In this document: positions 43,312-53,667 of the stretch, one piece after another
How positions within the stretch are numbered: position 1 is the stretch's first letter
Layout of the letters: each line of letters opens with the position of its first letter
Origin: Papaver somniferum
Lineage: Eukaryota; Streptophyta; Magnoliopsida; Ranunculales; Papaveraceae
Length of the DNA stretch: 64,000 nt
Assembly (NCBI RefSeq): GCF_003573695.1
Contig: NC_039363.1
Span: 129,067,302 to 129,131,301, forward strand
Direction of reading: 5' to 3'
Made by a program: the position numbers and the translations under genes
Notes under the pieces: generated by a model
What the model saw: the letters and a program-made list of their open reading frames with translations, nothing else
The model's database searches: none
Told to the model about the DNA's origin: nothing

Positions 43312-45906
43312 ATGCCATATCAGGACGACAAAAAACCTGAGTTGAAATTACTATTATTACTTTCATTATTCGTCAGATTTTCCTATCTCTACCATCACTA
43401 GATTCCTGGGAACATCCTGCATCTTGCGATATCAATTTTACCCAAACCCTCCACCTTGGAGGAAATGGTTAGGGAAATTTCACATAGTCTGCAATATGCC
43501 GAGAACGAGACAATCATCTCAACCCGCATCTTCATCCTCTTCGACCAAGACATCTTCATCATCCCATGTGAGTCAGGTTGCTTCTTCTTCTGCAGTTTCC
43601 TCTGCAGCTTTTACATCAGCACCCTCTCAAGGAAATTCTTCTTGTGTTGATACTGACGAAGATGAAGACGCACACTTTCATTTCCCATTCAAACACTTTG
43701 AAGGGTGTAATGATAGCGTAGGAGGAAAGGGGTATGCCAAAACCTCGATTCTCAAGCATATCCATGATAGGCACTCGCCAACGGCTGCTGCAATTTCTAC
43801 CTGCAAAGATAGAATCCGCAATGAGGTACGTGTATACAATGCCTGAGAAAAACTTTTGAAACAACTTCATACATGGCTCTGTTTCCAGTGCTTCCAATGT
43901 TATTCTTGGAAAATACCATGTCGCGATCATGTGGGAAGTGTGTTGAATGGCCCATTCAATGGCAGGGGAGAAAATTTCTTGATACATGGTGTTGACAAAC
44001 CAACTTCTCATAGCCAGAATATTGTTGTACATGATGCTGAGACTGCAAGTGGTGCTGATGATAATATGTGGGTTTCACTAGAGATTCTTAACCTGATTTT
44101 TCAGAAACGCTTTACAACTATCTCTAGCATCCCCCACAGTTCCGATTATCCTTTTATAGGACTCTAAAATCCTCAATGGATAAAGTCTTGGCCAATCCTG
44201 CAGATATTTCCTCATGGATACAGCTGTTATTACTACCCACCTGCACCTTGAGTCTTTACATCCCTAAATGCACAGCAGAAGAGAGATCTGGAGTCAGAAA
44301 GTGACTTCAGACAGAATTAATTAACCAGGCTCTGTCCATTTGGAAGGAACCAAATGGATGTGTTGTATTAACTCAACATATCCTCGATACACATAAGGAG
44401 CTTCAAAGATCATCGAAAGGGAGAAATAAGAAGCGGAAGACCAATACCCAGGCCTGTAGGAAAAAACTTAGCAGCGGACACTATACAACAACCATTAGAA
44501 TTCTATCTTATAATGGTGTTGCTTCTAGTAATGCTGACACATTGGCTGAATTACAACTGAAGCACCCCCCCCCGGATCCACCACCCTTCATCCCTACAGA
44601 TAATATTGGAGTTGCGCTCGTTTCAGTAGATTTCCACGCAGTCCTAGCTGCTATTAGGAGCTTCCCGAAAGGGACAACGTGTGGACGTGATGGACTAAGA
44701 GCCCAACATCTTCTATATGTCTTAAGTGGTTCTACCGCTGCAGTTTCGGAAGAACTACTTACGTCCATGGGAGGCGTTGTGAACCTTTGGCTCGCCGGAA
44801 AATGCATATTTCCTGGGAGAATACATTGCTAGTGCGTCACTCACTCCCCTTCTAAATCCTGATGATGGGTTAAGGCCAATATCTATCGGCGCAATCTGCG
44901 TAGGCTATGTTCCAAACTGACGGCAACTTCTGTATGCAAAGAAATGGAAAACTACCTAGGTGATCACCAATTTAGTTTCGGCATACCCTGCGGAGGAGAA
45001 AGTATCCTTCACGCTGCCAATAGACTCCTTGAGACGAAAGGTACAAAAAGTGGCTTAACTATGATGCTTATCAATTTCACTAACGCCTTCAATCTTGTTG
45101 ATAGATCAACTATAATAAGAGAAGTCAGAGTTATATGTCCTAGCATATCCAGTTGGGTCGAGTTTTGTTACGCGAGGCCAGCAAGACTTCACTACGATAA
45201 GTCTATTTTAGCTTCCACTCAAGGGGTACAACAAGGCGATCCGTTAGGACATCTCCTCTTTGCACTAGCTCTTCACCTACTTATCAGTCACATTGCTATC
45301 AGCTGCACCTTAGATATGCACACTTGGTATCTTGATGACGGAACCATTGATATGCACACTTGGTATCTTGATGACGGAACCATTATCAGAGACACTTTAG
45401 AAGTCTCAAAAGCTCTCAAGATAATTCAACATGAAGGTGTTGCACGGGGGATGCATTTAAATGTCAGGAAAACGAAGATTTTCTGGCATTCCTTAGACCT
45501 TAGGTGCTCTGACAATGGTGTTTTTCCTCCAAGTATCAGTAAACCTACATTGGGCGTGAAATTTCTAGGAGGGCCGGTCAGTATGGATACTCAATATTGT
45601 AGTGATATGATCGTGCAACGTTTTGACAAAACCATTACGCTTATGGAATGTGTTAAGACACTTCAAGATCCGCAGTGTGAGCTTTTGCTCTTACGCAACT
45701 GCACCAGAGTGTCTAAATTGTACTTCACCTTGTGTACAACCAGTCCCGGAGTCCTGCAGTCGGCATCAGCTTATTATGATCAGCAATTGATGTACTTTTT
45801 ACGACACCTGATCGTCGGAGACGATGCTGGATTCGGACTGCTTCAACAACGCCTAGTAACCCTGCCCATTCGAGACGAAGAATTAGGAGTGTATACCGTG
45901 CACGAC
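43312..45906 (+). pseudogene. RLE-like non-LTR retrotransposon, near full-length copy b (5' part: zinc fingers and RT)
   Basis: The probable start is ATG 43496 (MPRTRQSSQPASSSSS), followed by a Ser-rich linker, a degenerate zinc-finger region (FKHFEGC ... KHIHDRH) and a second Cys-rich block (WLCFQCFQC, about 43873). The RT starts at about 44640 with SFPKGTTCGRDGLRAQHL. After frameshifts near 44830-44940 it continues as 44944-45906. Motif A reads INFTNAFN (catalytic Asp replaced by Asn, codon 45073). Motif B is GVQQGDPLG. Motif C YLDD is present twice through a 36-bp tandem duplication (45313-45384). The thumb-like LPIRDEELGVYTVHD runs into the LTR insertion at 45907 and continues at 51919. 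It is inactive: stops, frameshifts and lost Asp. Confidence 0.85.
45313..45384 (+). repeat. 36-bp tandem duplication of RT motif C
   Basis: Two identical 36-bp units each code for DMHTWYLDDGTI, so the catalytic YLDD box appears twice in the frame without a shift. Confidence 0.95.
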
Positions 45907-47504
45907 TGATAAGCATGTATATGCTACATTTTATACCCATATTTATATTATCTATGATACAATATTTTAGTTACTAATACTATTTTAGTGCTTTTGTAGA
46001 AAGTACAAGTGAATTCGATCATCCAGCGAATAAACAGCAAAATGTGAGACTTAATGGTGTTTGCGACGAAAATGGAAAAATGTGGTTGGCCTTGTACTTC
46101 CATATATCAGCAACCACAATGATGAAATGTGGTTTTCCTGGTATTTCCATGTATCAGCAACCACAATGATCAATTATGCTGGCCTGGTATTTCTATATAT
46201 CAGCAGCACTTATTATCCTGGCCTGGTATTTCCATGTATCAGCAGCCGGGTTGGCCTGGTATTTCCATGTATCAGTAACCACAATTATGAAATGGGGTTG
46301 GCCTGGTATTTCCATATATCAACAACCACAATGATGAATTGAGGTTGGCCTGGTATTTCCATATATCAACAACCACAATGAAAAAAATGACAAAATGTTG
46401 CTGGCCTGGTATCTCCATATATATCAACAGCATAAAATTGTTTCATAGGCGAGGCACAAACGCAACAAATGAATTGAAATCAAAGTGGGGTTGGCACATG
46501 CAATGAGAGTATTTTATCTTTCTTACTTTATTACAAATATATTCCACCGCGAAAGATAATTTATTTTCCATGTGAATAATTAATTGAGGAATATTTACAC
46601 GTGAGATTATTTTGGAAATAAAGTAACTCTTTCTTCATTTGGGAGGTTTTGGAAATAAGGAGAGATTATTATTTCATTGGAAGAACGAGGTGGAAATACT
46701 ATTTGGAGAAAAATACTGATGACGACATCAACTTGCATGCAAGATATTTTCATAGAATAATTTATTTTGATTCTTTGATTAATGAAATAAAAGAAATGGA
46801 AGGTTATAAGAAGGGGGAGGCGGCCGCAGAGCCGTTGACAGAAGGAATAGGCGACAAGGGTTTGGTGTATTTGAGTTTTCTTTTCTCATGGTTTGCTAAG
46901 TTGTTTGTTAGGGTTTAGATTGAAGCCAATTTATTTATATGAACTCTACGATGATATTTCTAATAATGATTCATTGATTAATGATTTCTCTTCATATAGC
47001 TTGGTGTTTAATCGATTATGTGATTTTCTTGATTACTTATACTTTTCAATTGATATAGCGTGCTTGGTTAAATTCTTTGACGCAATATGCTTTAGGATTG
47101 ATATGTAATACTTTAGAATCATTACCCGTGAAGCAAATGAAATTACAGCGGAGAAACCATATTTTAGAATTTAAACATATTATCTTCCGAGACATGAGAT
47201 TGATTTCGAAATTTGTCTTGAGTAATAAATAGATATTAGTCGAGTTTATATGATTTAATTGGTGGAAATCGAAAACCTTAACAACCCGTTACCCATTTTG
47301 TTTATTGTTAGAATTATTTATTATTTCATTTTGTCCCGAATATCTGAAAAATCGTCAAACATCACCTTATTGATTTGTTAGTTTTTGATATTAATTAATA
47401 GTAGTATTTCACACTCCTCGTGGGAACGACCTGTACTTGACATTGTTCTGCTAGTTAGACACTGTGCACTTGCAGTATTTTATTGTAGGTTTCCGAGCCT
47501 ACCA
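45907..47504 (+). repeat. LTR of the left half of the chimera
   Basis: TGATAAGCATG to CCTACCA, followed by the primer-binding site. The 3' part has the cgtgggaacgacctgtactt and acactgtgcacttgca words common to Athila/Tat LTR ends. A tandem repeat fills 46075-46430. Frames within it are not genes. Confidence 0.75.
46075..46430 (+). repeat. Tandem repeat array inside the LTR
   Basis: Eight units of about 30-55 bp with the core ggcctggtatttccatatat and caacaaccacaatgatgaa. Unit lengths differ because the tails are variably deleted. Confidence 0.9.
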
Positions 47505-47510
47505 AGTTTT

Positions 47511-47528
47511 AGCGCCGCTGCCGGGGAG
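47511..47528 (+). other. Primer-binding site of the left half
   Basis: agcgccgctgccggggag is a one-base variant of the TGGCGCCGTTGCCGGGG-type site and lies six bases after the LTR end. Confidence 0.75.
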
Positions 47529-47712
47529 TGGTTGCATAATACTCTCTGATTGATATCTTGTACATAGTTTATTTATTCATTTATTTTGTACATAATTTAT
47601 TTTTATTTTTCTTTTAGTTATTTTTACGCAGTTTGCTTGGAATTTTCCAGATACCTTAGTTTGAAGTGCTACCAGCGAAAAGATGCACTAGCAAAGCTTT
47701 TGCAAGAGCTAC

Positions 47713-48151
47713 TTGGAAGATCCACTAGAGGTTTGCTTAGCTCATTTTGGGTATGATTTTGATGATGATAGTGTTATATGTGAAGTCAATGCCTTATTAG
47801 ACTCCACACTACTGATAGACACTAATAAATGGAAACCCAAACTAGAACCTCTAATTTTGTCAGAGTCTCGGCTAGTTCTATTAGACGAGAAAGCTCCGAC
47901 CTTGACCCTTAAGTCATTAAGTTCTGATTTTTTTGTTTTGATGATATTGATAATGAAACCGTTTTAAATGATAATGGGTCTATGAGTCGTGATATTATTG
48001 CTCAATTGATCTATTGTTCCGCGGATGAATTTGAACCAATATTAGCTGCGGAAATCATTTCAGCTGATTTAGAACCTGATTTAGAGTGTGCTCTGCGAAT
48101 TGAAATTGTCAAACAATCTGAGCCTGTTGCTTATGGGAGTGACGTAATTTG
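47713..48151 (+). pseudogene. Acidic ORF of the left half of the chimera
   Basis: The frame MEDPLEVCLAHFGYDFDDD continues to TLKSLSSDFF. A one-base shift in the T run near 47930-47937 moves it to another frame that reads FDDIDNETVLNDNGSMSRD and AAEIISADLEPDLEC, with a TGA at 48149-48151. WKPKLEPLILSESRLVLL is reminiscent of the linker between gag and RT in Athila/Tat polyproteins. The protein is acidic like the ORFs of element A. No enzyme motif is visible. Confidence 0.5.
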
Positions 48152-48154
48152 AAC

Positions 48155-49171
48155 TTACAATTTTCTACAACATGGTCTTCCCAAAAAAGGCTCATTTCTT
48201 CCACTACTACCACTAGAATGACCTAATTCTAAGGCTTCTAACCTTTTGGCTATAGCTGCTATTTTGGCATCTGACTCATAAGATCCTTCTACCATATTAA
48301 CATTTCCTCTACGTAGAAGAATTGTTTTCTGGGGTTCCCTACTATTTTCCCATTGTTGGGTCTTATCGACGATTTCATTAAAAAATGCCATCGCTTCATC
48401 AACAGTTTTATTTTCAAACCCACCTGTGCATAAGGACTCAACCATGGTTGTTGTTGAATAATCTAAACCCTCGTAGAGGATCTGAACTAACCTAACCTTC
48501 TCCAAACCATGATGAGGACATTGAGATATCAAGTCATTGAACCTTTCTAAGTACTTATATAAAGATTTTCCCTCTTGTTGGGCAAAAGTACATATTTGTG
48601 TCCTAATAGACGATGTTTTATGCCTTGGGAAAAACTTATGTATAAAGGCAGAAGTAAGTTGGTCATAGGTTTCAATTGACTCAGATTCCAAACTATACAG
48701 CCAAGATTTGGCTTTACCTTTTAAGGAAAAGGGGAATAACCTAAGTTTCAACGCATCATCACTTAGGTTCTTAATTTTCAGAGTACTACAAACTTCCTCA
48801 AATTCCCTAACATGAAAATAGGGGTTCTCATTATCCTTCCCTAAAAACATTGGGAGCATCTGTAAAGTCCCAGGTTTCAGTTCATAATTTGTCTCGGTTT
48901 CAGCTAACTTGATACAAGACGGACGATAGGTCCTAGTTGGGTTTAGCAAAGCTTTCAAAGTTGCCATTTCTGGCACTACCAAAGGACTAGGAGTACTAGG
49001 GGTACTTTCCTCACAAAGAGACAGATTGTCAAAACTGAAGTTTCCAAAAACGGGGCTCTCAAAAGAAGAGTCTTCGAGCTCCCCGCCTTCACAAGAAGAA
49101 CTACTAGGTTTATCACTAATCAAACGACCTAGAGTGTTTCTTTTCCAAGCCCGTTTAAAAACTTCGGGCAT
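48155..49171 (-). CDS. Gag of the right half of the chimera (Athila/Tat-like)
   Basis: This is an open 338-residue frame that begins MPEVFKRAWKRNTLGRL. The Retrotrans_gag core is clear: PGTLQMLPMFLGKDNENPYF (about 97-116), HVREFEEVC, ALKLRLFPFSLKGKAKSWLY (about 138-157), TSAFIHKFFPRHKTSSIRTQ and LYKYLERFNDLISQCPHHGL. It ends with PCCRKL just beyond the region where related gags continue, at the junction with the left half. Zinc knuckle and pol are missing, so the C-terminus is probably truncated by the chimeric junction. Gag binds and packages element RNA. Confidence 0.85.
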   Translation of the reverse strand: MPEVFKRAWKRNTLGRLISDKPSSSSCEGGELEDSSFESPVFGNFSFDNLSLCEESTPSTPSPLVVPEMATLKALLNPTRTYRPSCIKLAETETNYELKPGTLQMLPMFLGKDNENPYFHVREFEEVCSTLKIKNLSDDALKLRLFPFSLKGKAKSWLYSLESESIETYDQLTSAFIHKFFPRHKTSSIRTQICTFAQQEGKSLYKYLERFNDLISQCPHHGLEKVRLVQILYEGLDYSTTTMVESLCTGGFENKTVDEAMAFFNEIVDKTQQWENSREPQKTILLRRGNVNMVEGSYESDAKIAAIAKRLEALELGHSSGSSGRNEPFLGRPCCRKL

Positions 49172-50270
49172 ACACTAGAAAAACAAAATCAAAAAGAAAA
49201 GTCCTAAAACGGAAGGGATGTTCTATGCAAACACAAACAAGGCTGACTCCACCACAACAAACCTACTGATTTCTAGCAAACAAAAAGCATGATGGATCCA
49301 CTTAGATTGTTTCTAGACCAGTTTCTAATCCTTCGAACGGGAATTCGTTACAATTTAAGCAAACCCCTCTGGAATCAATCCGAGTCAAAGTAAGTTGAAT
49401 AGAGGCGAGGGAAGCTCGGTGGAGCTTTGATACCCAAGGCCTCACCGGTATTACAAGGCGTCGCATTCACGCATTCAACTTACAGAAACCGTCAAGAACT
49501 TCGAAGTATGCTTAAAATAGTAACCAATATTTTTCGAATGACTTTCCTGTTAAGCTTGTTACCCTATCGGTCTCGTTCTAGTCAAAATTTTAGGCTTAGG
49601 TTCGCGTTTGGTGTCGTTTTCCTAAGGCAGGCAAGAAGAGAATGGTGATGAAATCCGAACCCTTATCTTGTATGGCCAGTCCTTTCCCTTTACTAGGAAA
49701 TTTAAGCAGCCGTTTTCAAGTCCTCATATATGCATACGAAGGAAGACAGTAACTCGCTGACAGGGGATTCGTGAGTGTTTCGACAAACTTACCTCCCGTA
49801 CCAGACGGAGGATGAACCTTTGTAGTCGACTCGGGCCACGAATCCTATGTCATGTACGAACCCGAGGGGCCGAGGTGATATCGTAATCACCGTCCTTCTC
49901 TGCAAACAGTTTATATTTAAACTACCCTTCCGTAGGGTTTAAAAAAAATAATGTCCCAAATTTTAAAGTCCAAAGTCCAAAAATATAAAGTGCAAAAGAA
50001 AAAGAAAGTCTAAAAAAAAAATAAAAAAAATCTACAAAAATAAAAATGTCTCTTTTTTTTTCTCTCTTTTTTATAAAAAAAAAAATCTTCTCCTTTCGCT
50101 TTGTCTTTTACTCCAGTCATTAAGTATTCACCAAAAGCTTTGGCAAAATTTTCTTTCGCTCCAAATTCCAAAATCTGAAAGAAAAAGACAAAAACCCAAA
50201 AACGTAAAGAAGAACAAATAAAAATAAAAACCTAAAAAAAAAATCTAAAAACTCTAGCCTAAAAACAAGT
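49172..50270 (-). other. Untranslated leader of the right half
   Basis: It is homologous to 3543-4592 of element A over most of its length, including the ggccgaggtgatatcgtaat block at about 49870. It has A-rich runs at 49940-50090 and no supported ORF. Confidence 0.7.
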
Positions 50271-50286
50271 CCGCGTCGGCGGCTCA
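50271..50286 (-). other. Primer-binding site of the right half
   Basis: The minus strand reads TGAGCCGCCGACGCGG, equal to the element A site except for the TGGCGCC start, which has decayed to TGAGCC. Confidence 0.65.
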
Positions 50287-50293
50287 AAAAATT

Positions 50294-51913
50294 TGATGTA
50301 TTTTCAAAGTTGTTGTAGTAATAAATAATAGAGTTCGTTCAAGACTTGTAAAGGTTGTGCTTTTAGATTTAAATTTTAAAACTAAAGAAAATAAAGCAAA
50401 TTAAAACTGATTATATTAGAGAGACCGGGGTTCAGGATTTCACCATTCACCAAAATTCATGTAATTTAATGTTAATTTTTATCATGCAATTCTAGACAAT
50501 ATAACTCCAATCAAAAGAAATTGTGATTCTAATCATTGCCTAAATTAGATTTTCAAAACATCAATTGTTAATCGCAAGAATGAAGTATCAAAAGCCCTAA
50601 ACTAAGCATACTTCATCAAGAGAAAACACAACTAATTAATAAAAATCATTACTCAATTTTCATTCGGTGCAAATAATCATAAAAGAATTCCTCCATCGCC
50701 CCGGAAGATTGGGTTTATCTCATCATGTTGGAAACACACTCAAAATATGTATTCATGTCTCAAAATGTGTTTACAAGAAGAGAAAATAGTGAAACAGGAA
50801 ATCTGCAACAACACACGCACGTTGTAGACCGTCTGTTTCAACTCTCAACTGTTATGATGAAGATAACCGTTACAAATATGAAGATAAATGTTGCATAAGA
50901 GGATGAAGAAACTGTTACAATGAAGATAAATGTTGCAGAAGAGGATGAAGAAACTGTTACAATGAAGATAAATGTTGCAAACCAGTTGAAGAAACTGTGA
51001 CAAGCATTTGAAGAAACCGTTACGATGGATGAAGAAACCGTCGTTGTTTCCCTGTTCTTCACGAGCAGCAGTAACAGAGTTCTGAAAACTCTTGATTCAC
51101 GCTTCCTGAGCTCTCCTCTCGACCCCAAACTCTCCCCAATCCTTCTATGTGATCCTAGGAACCTATTTATACATCATTGCGACATTGAATCTCCCAAAAT
51201 CTCTTTATTTAACCCCATTATTTCTTTTATTCTCGAAAAATATATTGTTTCCAAAAATACCTTCCTACGCGTCTGCAGCTGTATTTCTTTCCTTCTATAC
51301 CTTCTTCACGCTCCAGAATATCGATCAACTCTTCCAAGCACGTGCAATACACGTTTAAATTCCTCACAACTCATGCAAGCTCATGTTTTTCCTCCAACTC
51401 CCTGTTTGGATTAAACCAAGTTATCCAGCCAAATTTGATCGAAACAAACACCCATACTAGCTCTGTTAGGACATATCACAACTACCCATGAAGTTTCAGC
51501 GATTGAATCACACAAAAACTCCGCCAAACATTCGATCGAAATTCTTCCAGTGAAGTGAAATGTTTTCCCGCCAAAATTGGTTTTGAATTTGAGAAGAAGA
51601 TGTCCTCCCCCTAATATTGTACGGGTTTCCCTTTAGCACTTGCCTTATGGGGTGCAAATAGTAATTTTTGGGCGTAAATAGTAATTTTTCTGGGGTTTCT
51701 CCGGCACATTTTTGGGGTGCTTCCGGTGCATTTCTGGGGTGCCTTTAGTACTTTATCCTGGGGTGTAAAACACCACTTTTCGAGCCAATTTTGCTGCAAG
51801 AGCTTATTTCTCTATAAATACCTAAAAAGACATAAAATAACAAAATAAATACAAAATCGAGCACTAACAATACATACAATTGAGACATATTAGACACATA
51901 AATGCGTCTATCA
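50294..51913 (-). repeat. LTR of the right half of the chimera (element A family)
   Basis: 1620 bp with TGAT...ATCA ends (minus strand TGATAGACGCATTTATG). It is related to 4615-6065. A 39-45 bp tandem repeat (gaagaaactgttacaatga core) fills about 50860-51050. Confidence 0.82.
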
Positions 51914-51918
51914 ACAAC

Positions 51919-52855
51919 ACCAGCCAGTATTGCTACCTAGTGTCGTGTGTACATACTCAACACCTATAGCAAACCATACTGAGTAACATCGACCTTTCAA
52001 CTCCAAGTCTCAGCTTCCAAAATGCTCTCAACTGTTTTCTACAGACCTGTGGTTTATCCACTACTTTCTACATCAGTACTACCGCCCCACAGCCCATGAA
52101 GAAAATTGCAGCTATGTATTTTGATGTAGTTAAGAGGGAACTTCCTAACATGTTTAACTTATCAGCAAGAGACGCTATCTTATAGCAGTGTAATAAGATG
52201 GATCATGTGTTGGACTAGTTGAAGGAAATTCCCGTTGCCGGGATACATTAAACTATCGGACCTCGGCAGTTTAGGGCCATCACCCAATACCGGCTTGGCA
52301 TACCACTTTTTCCGGAAGATAATATATGTGCTTGCTGCAAACGTGATATGGACGTCTTTGGCGATCATGCACTTCACTGCGCTAGCAAGGTGGGCCTCAA
52401 ATTCCGGCATGACTTAGTGCGTGATGTGATTATGGATATTTGTTATAGAGCTGGAGTAGCGACTCGGAATGAGGCATCATTGGGCCTTTTGGGCGGGTGG
52501 CATGGCTCTAAAACCAGCAGACATACTCGTGCACAACTGGGAGAATGGAATAGATACATGTTTTGATGTCACATATGTCTCTCCCTTTTCCGGACCTGGG
52601 CTACGCAGCTTTACACCGGGACATGCAATCTCAGCGGCCATAAGTCGCAAAAGCAACAAATACTTGGAGATATGGAATGCCCACGGATATGCTTTTGGAG
52701 TCCTGGATTTCACAACTCTAAGTGAACGAGATAATACGATTGTTTTCTTGAAGAGGCTAAAGAAATGCTTAGTTAATTATGACGCCAACAATAAAATAGG
52801 TGGTTCTTTATTTTACAGGGTATGTGTGGCTATCCAGAAAGGAGTTGGAGCATAA
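51919..52855 (+). pseudogene. RLE-like non-LTR retrotransposon copy b, 3' part (CCHC and endonuclease-like domain)
   Basis: It continues the frame broken at 45906: TSQYCYLVSCV, a stop, then PKL-like PMKKIAAMYFDVVK, the knuckle CACCKRDMDVFGDHALHC, and RHDLVRDVIMDICYRAG. After a frameshift near 52500 come KPADILVHNWENG and FDVTYVSPFSGPGLRSFTPG, ending IQKGVGA followed by a stop. The PADI...FDVT pair is intact here. A 3' UTR of about 80 bp and an A-rich/TAA tail (52936-52955) follow. Confidence 0.82.
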
Positions 52856-52955
52856 ATTGTCGCCCGGCTCCCATCCATTTATGTACAAAATGATATTTGA
52901 TTTTCTTTAATAATATCCCCTAGTGGCAGTCTTTATAAAAAAAAAAATAATAATA

Positions 52956-53556
52956 TGGTGACCACGCCCTACACTGTGCAAGTGATGTTGGTCTCAAATT
53001 TAGGCATGACTTGCTCAGAGATGGCATTTAGGATATGTGCTACAAGGCAGGTGTTGTAGCAAGAAAAGTAGTCGCGTTGGGCTTTCTCTCAGACACTTTA
53101 AATGCAAGGGATTTAAAACCCGCCAATGTTTTTGTTTACAATTGGGAAGATGGGAAGGACGTTTATTTTGATGTCACGGTTGTATCCCCTTTTACGTATG
53201 CCAGAACACGCAACTTCACACCGGGTCATGCTATCTCTTTCGCGGTTTCACTAAGCGAACCAAATACTTTGACAAGTGCTTGTCACATGTATATGGGTTC
53301 AATATTTTGGATTTTACTACCTTTGGTGAGCTTGGAGAAGACGTTATCATATTCATGAAGAGATTGAGAAACTGCTTTATTCGTCATGATGATAATCATA
53401 GAGTTGGCGGCTCTCTGTTTCATATATTAGGCATTATTATTCAAAAAGGTGTAGGCGCCCAGCTTGTCGCTCGGCTCCTACTACCGACTTTTTCTGTGAT
53501 GTGTAATGAACCCTTGTAATACTCTTTCTATAAAAAAGAATAAATAATAATAATAT
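52956..53556 (+). pseudogene. RLE-like non-LTR retrotransposon, 5'-truncated copy c
   Basis: It starts inside the knuckle (GDHALHC-like, with frameshift) right after the tail of copy b. It then reads MCYKAGVVARKVVALGF, LKPANVFVYNWEDGKD (Asp of PAD replaced by Asn), YFDVTVVSPF, NFTPGHAIS and GELGEDVIIFMKRLRNC, ending IQKGVGAQLVARL. The tail is aataaataataataat (53539-53556). Confidence 0.82.
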
Positions 53557-53667
53557 TCAATTAAAAGGATAATTTTAGAAATATTTCATTGTTTGATGAT
53601 GTAGGTTATTTATTATGGGACAAAATTTAAAACTTACTAGGTCATCTAATTTGGGACGGAGGGAGTA
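53557..53667. mobile_element. Stowaway-like MITE, right part
   Basis: The end aaattagatgacctagta (complement) followed by the acggagggagta terminus pairs with the left part at 42279. About 28 of the first 32 bases are inverted matches. Confidence 0.75.

Larger units (their letters stand above)
45907..51913. mobile_element. Chimeric LTR element with inverted LTRs of two gypsy families
   Basis: Left half, plus strand: LTR 45907-47504, primer-binding site 47511-47528, acidic ORF to 48151. Right half, minus strand: LTR 51913-50294, primer-binding site 50286-50271, leader, gag 49171-48155. Both outer boundaries are exact LTR starts (TGAT...), flanked by acgac (45902-45906) and acaac (51914-51918). 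Removing the whole block and one duplication restores the reading frame of the non-LTR element on either side (GVYTVHD then TSQYCYLVS). The two LTRs are not alike. No 3' LTR or pol exists for either half. Confidence 0.8.

Noticed and set aside
43616..44032. Minus-strand frame of 138 residues
   Set aside because: It is antisense to the N-terminal part of the non-LTR element, and the sense strand carries the family features.
46075..46430. CRISPR-like array
   Set aside because: Units are contiguous variants of one sequence without unique spacers, inside a plant LTR.
51025..51414. 129-residue plus-strand frame
   Set aside because: Lies within the LTR of the right half of the chimera. Composition-driven, with no counterpart kept open in the element A LTR.
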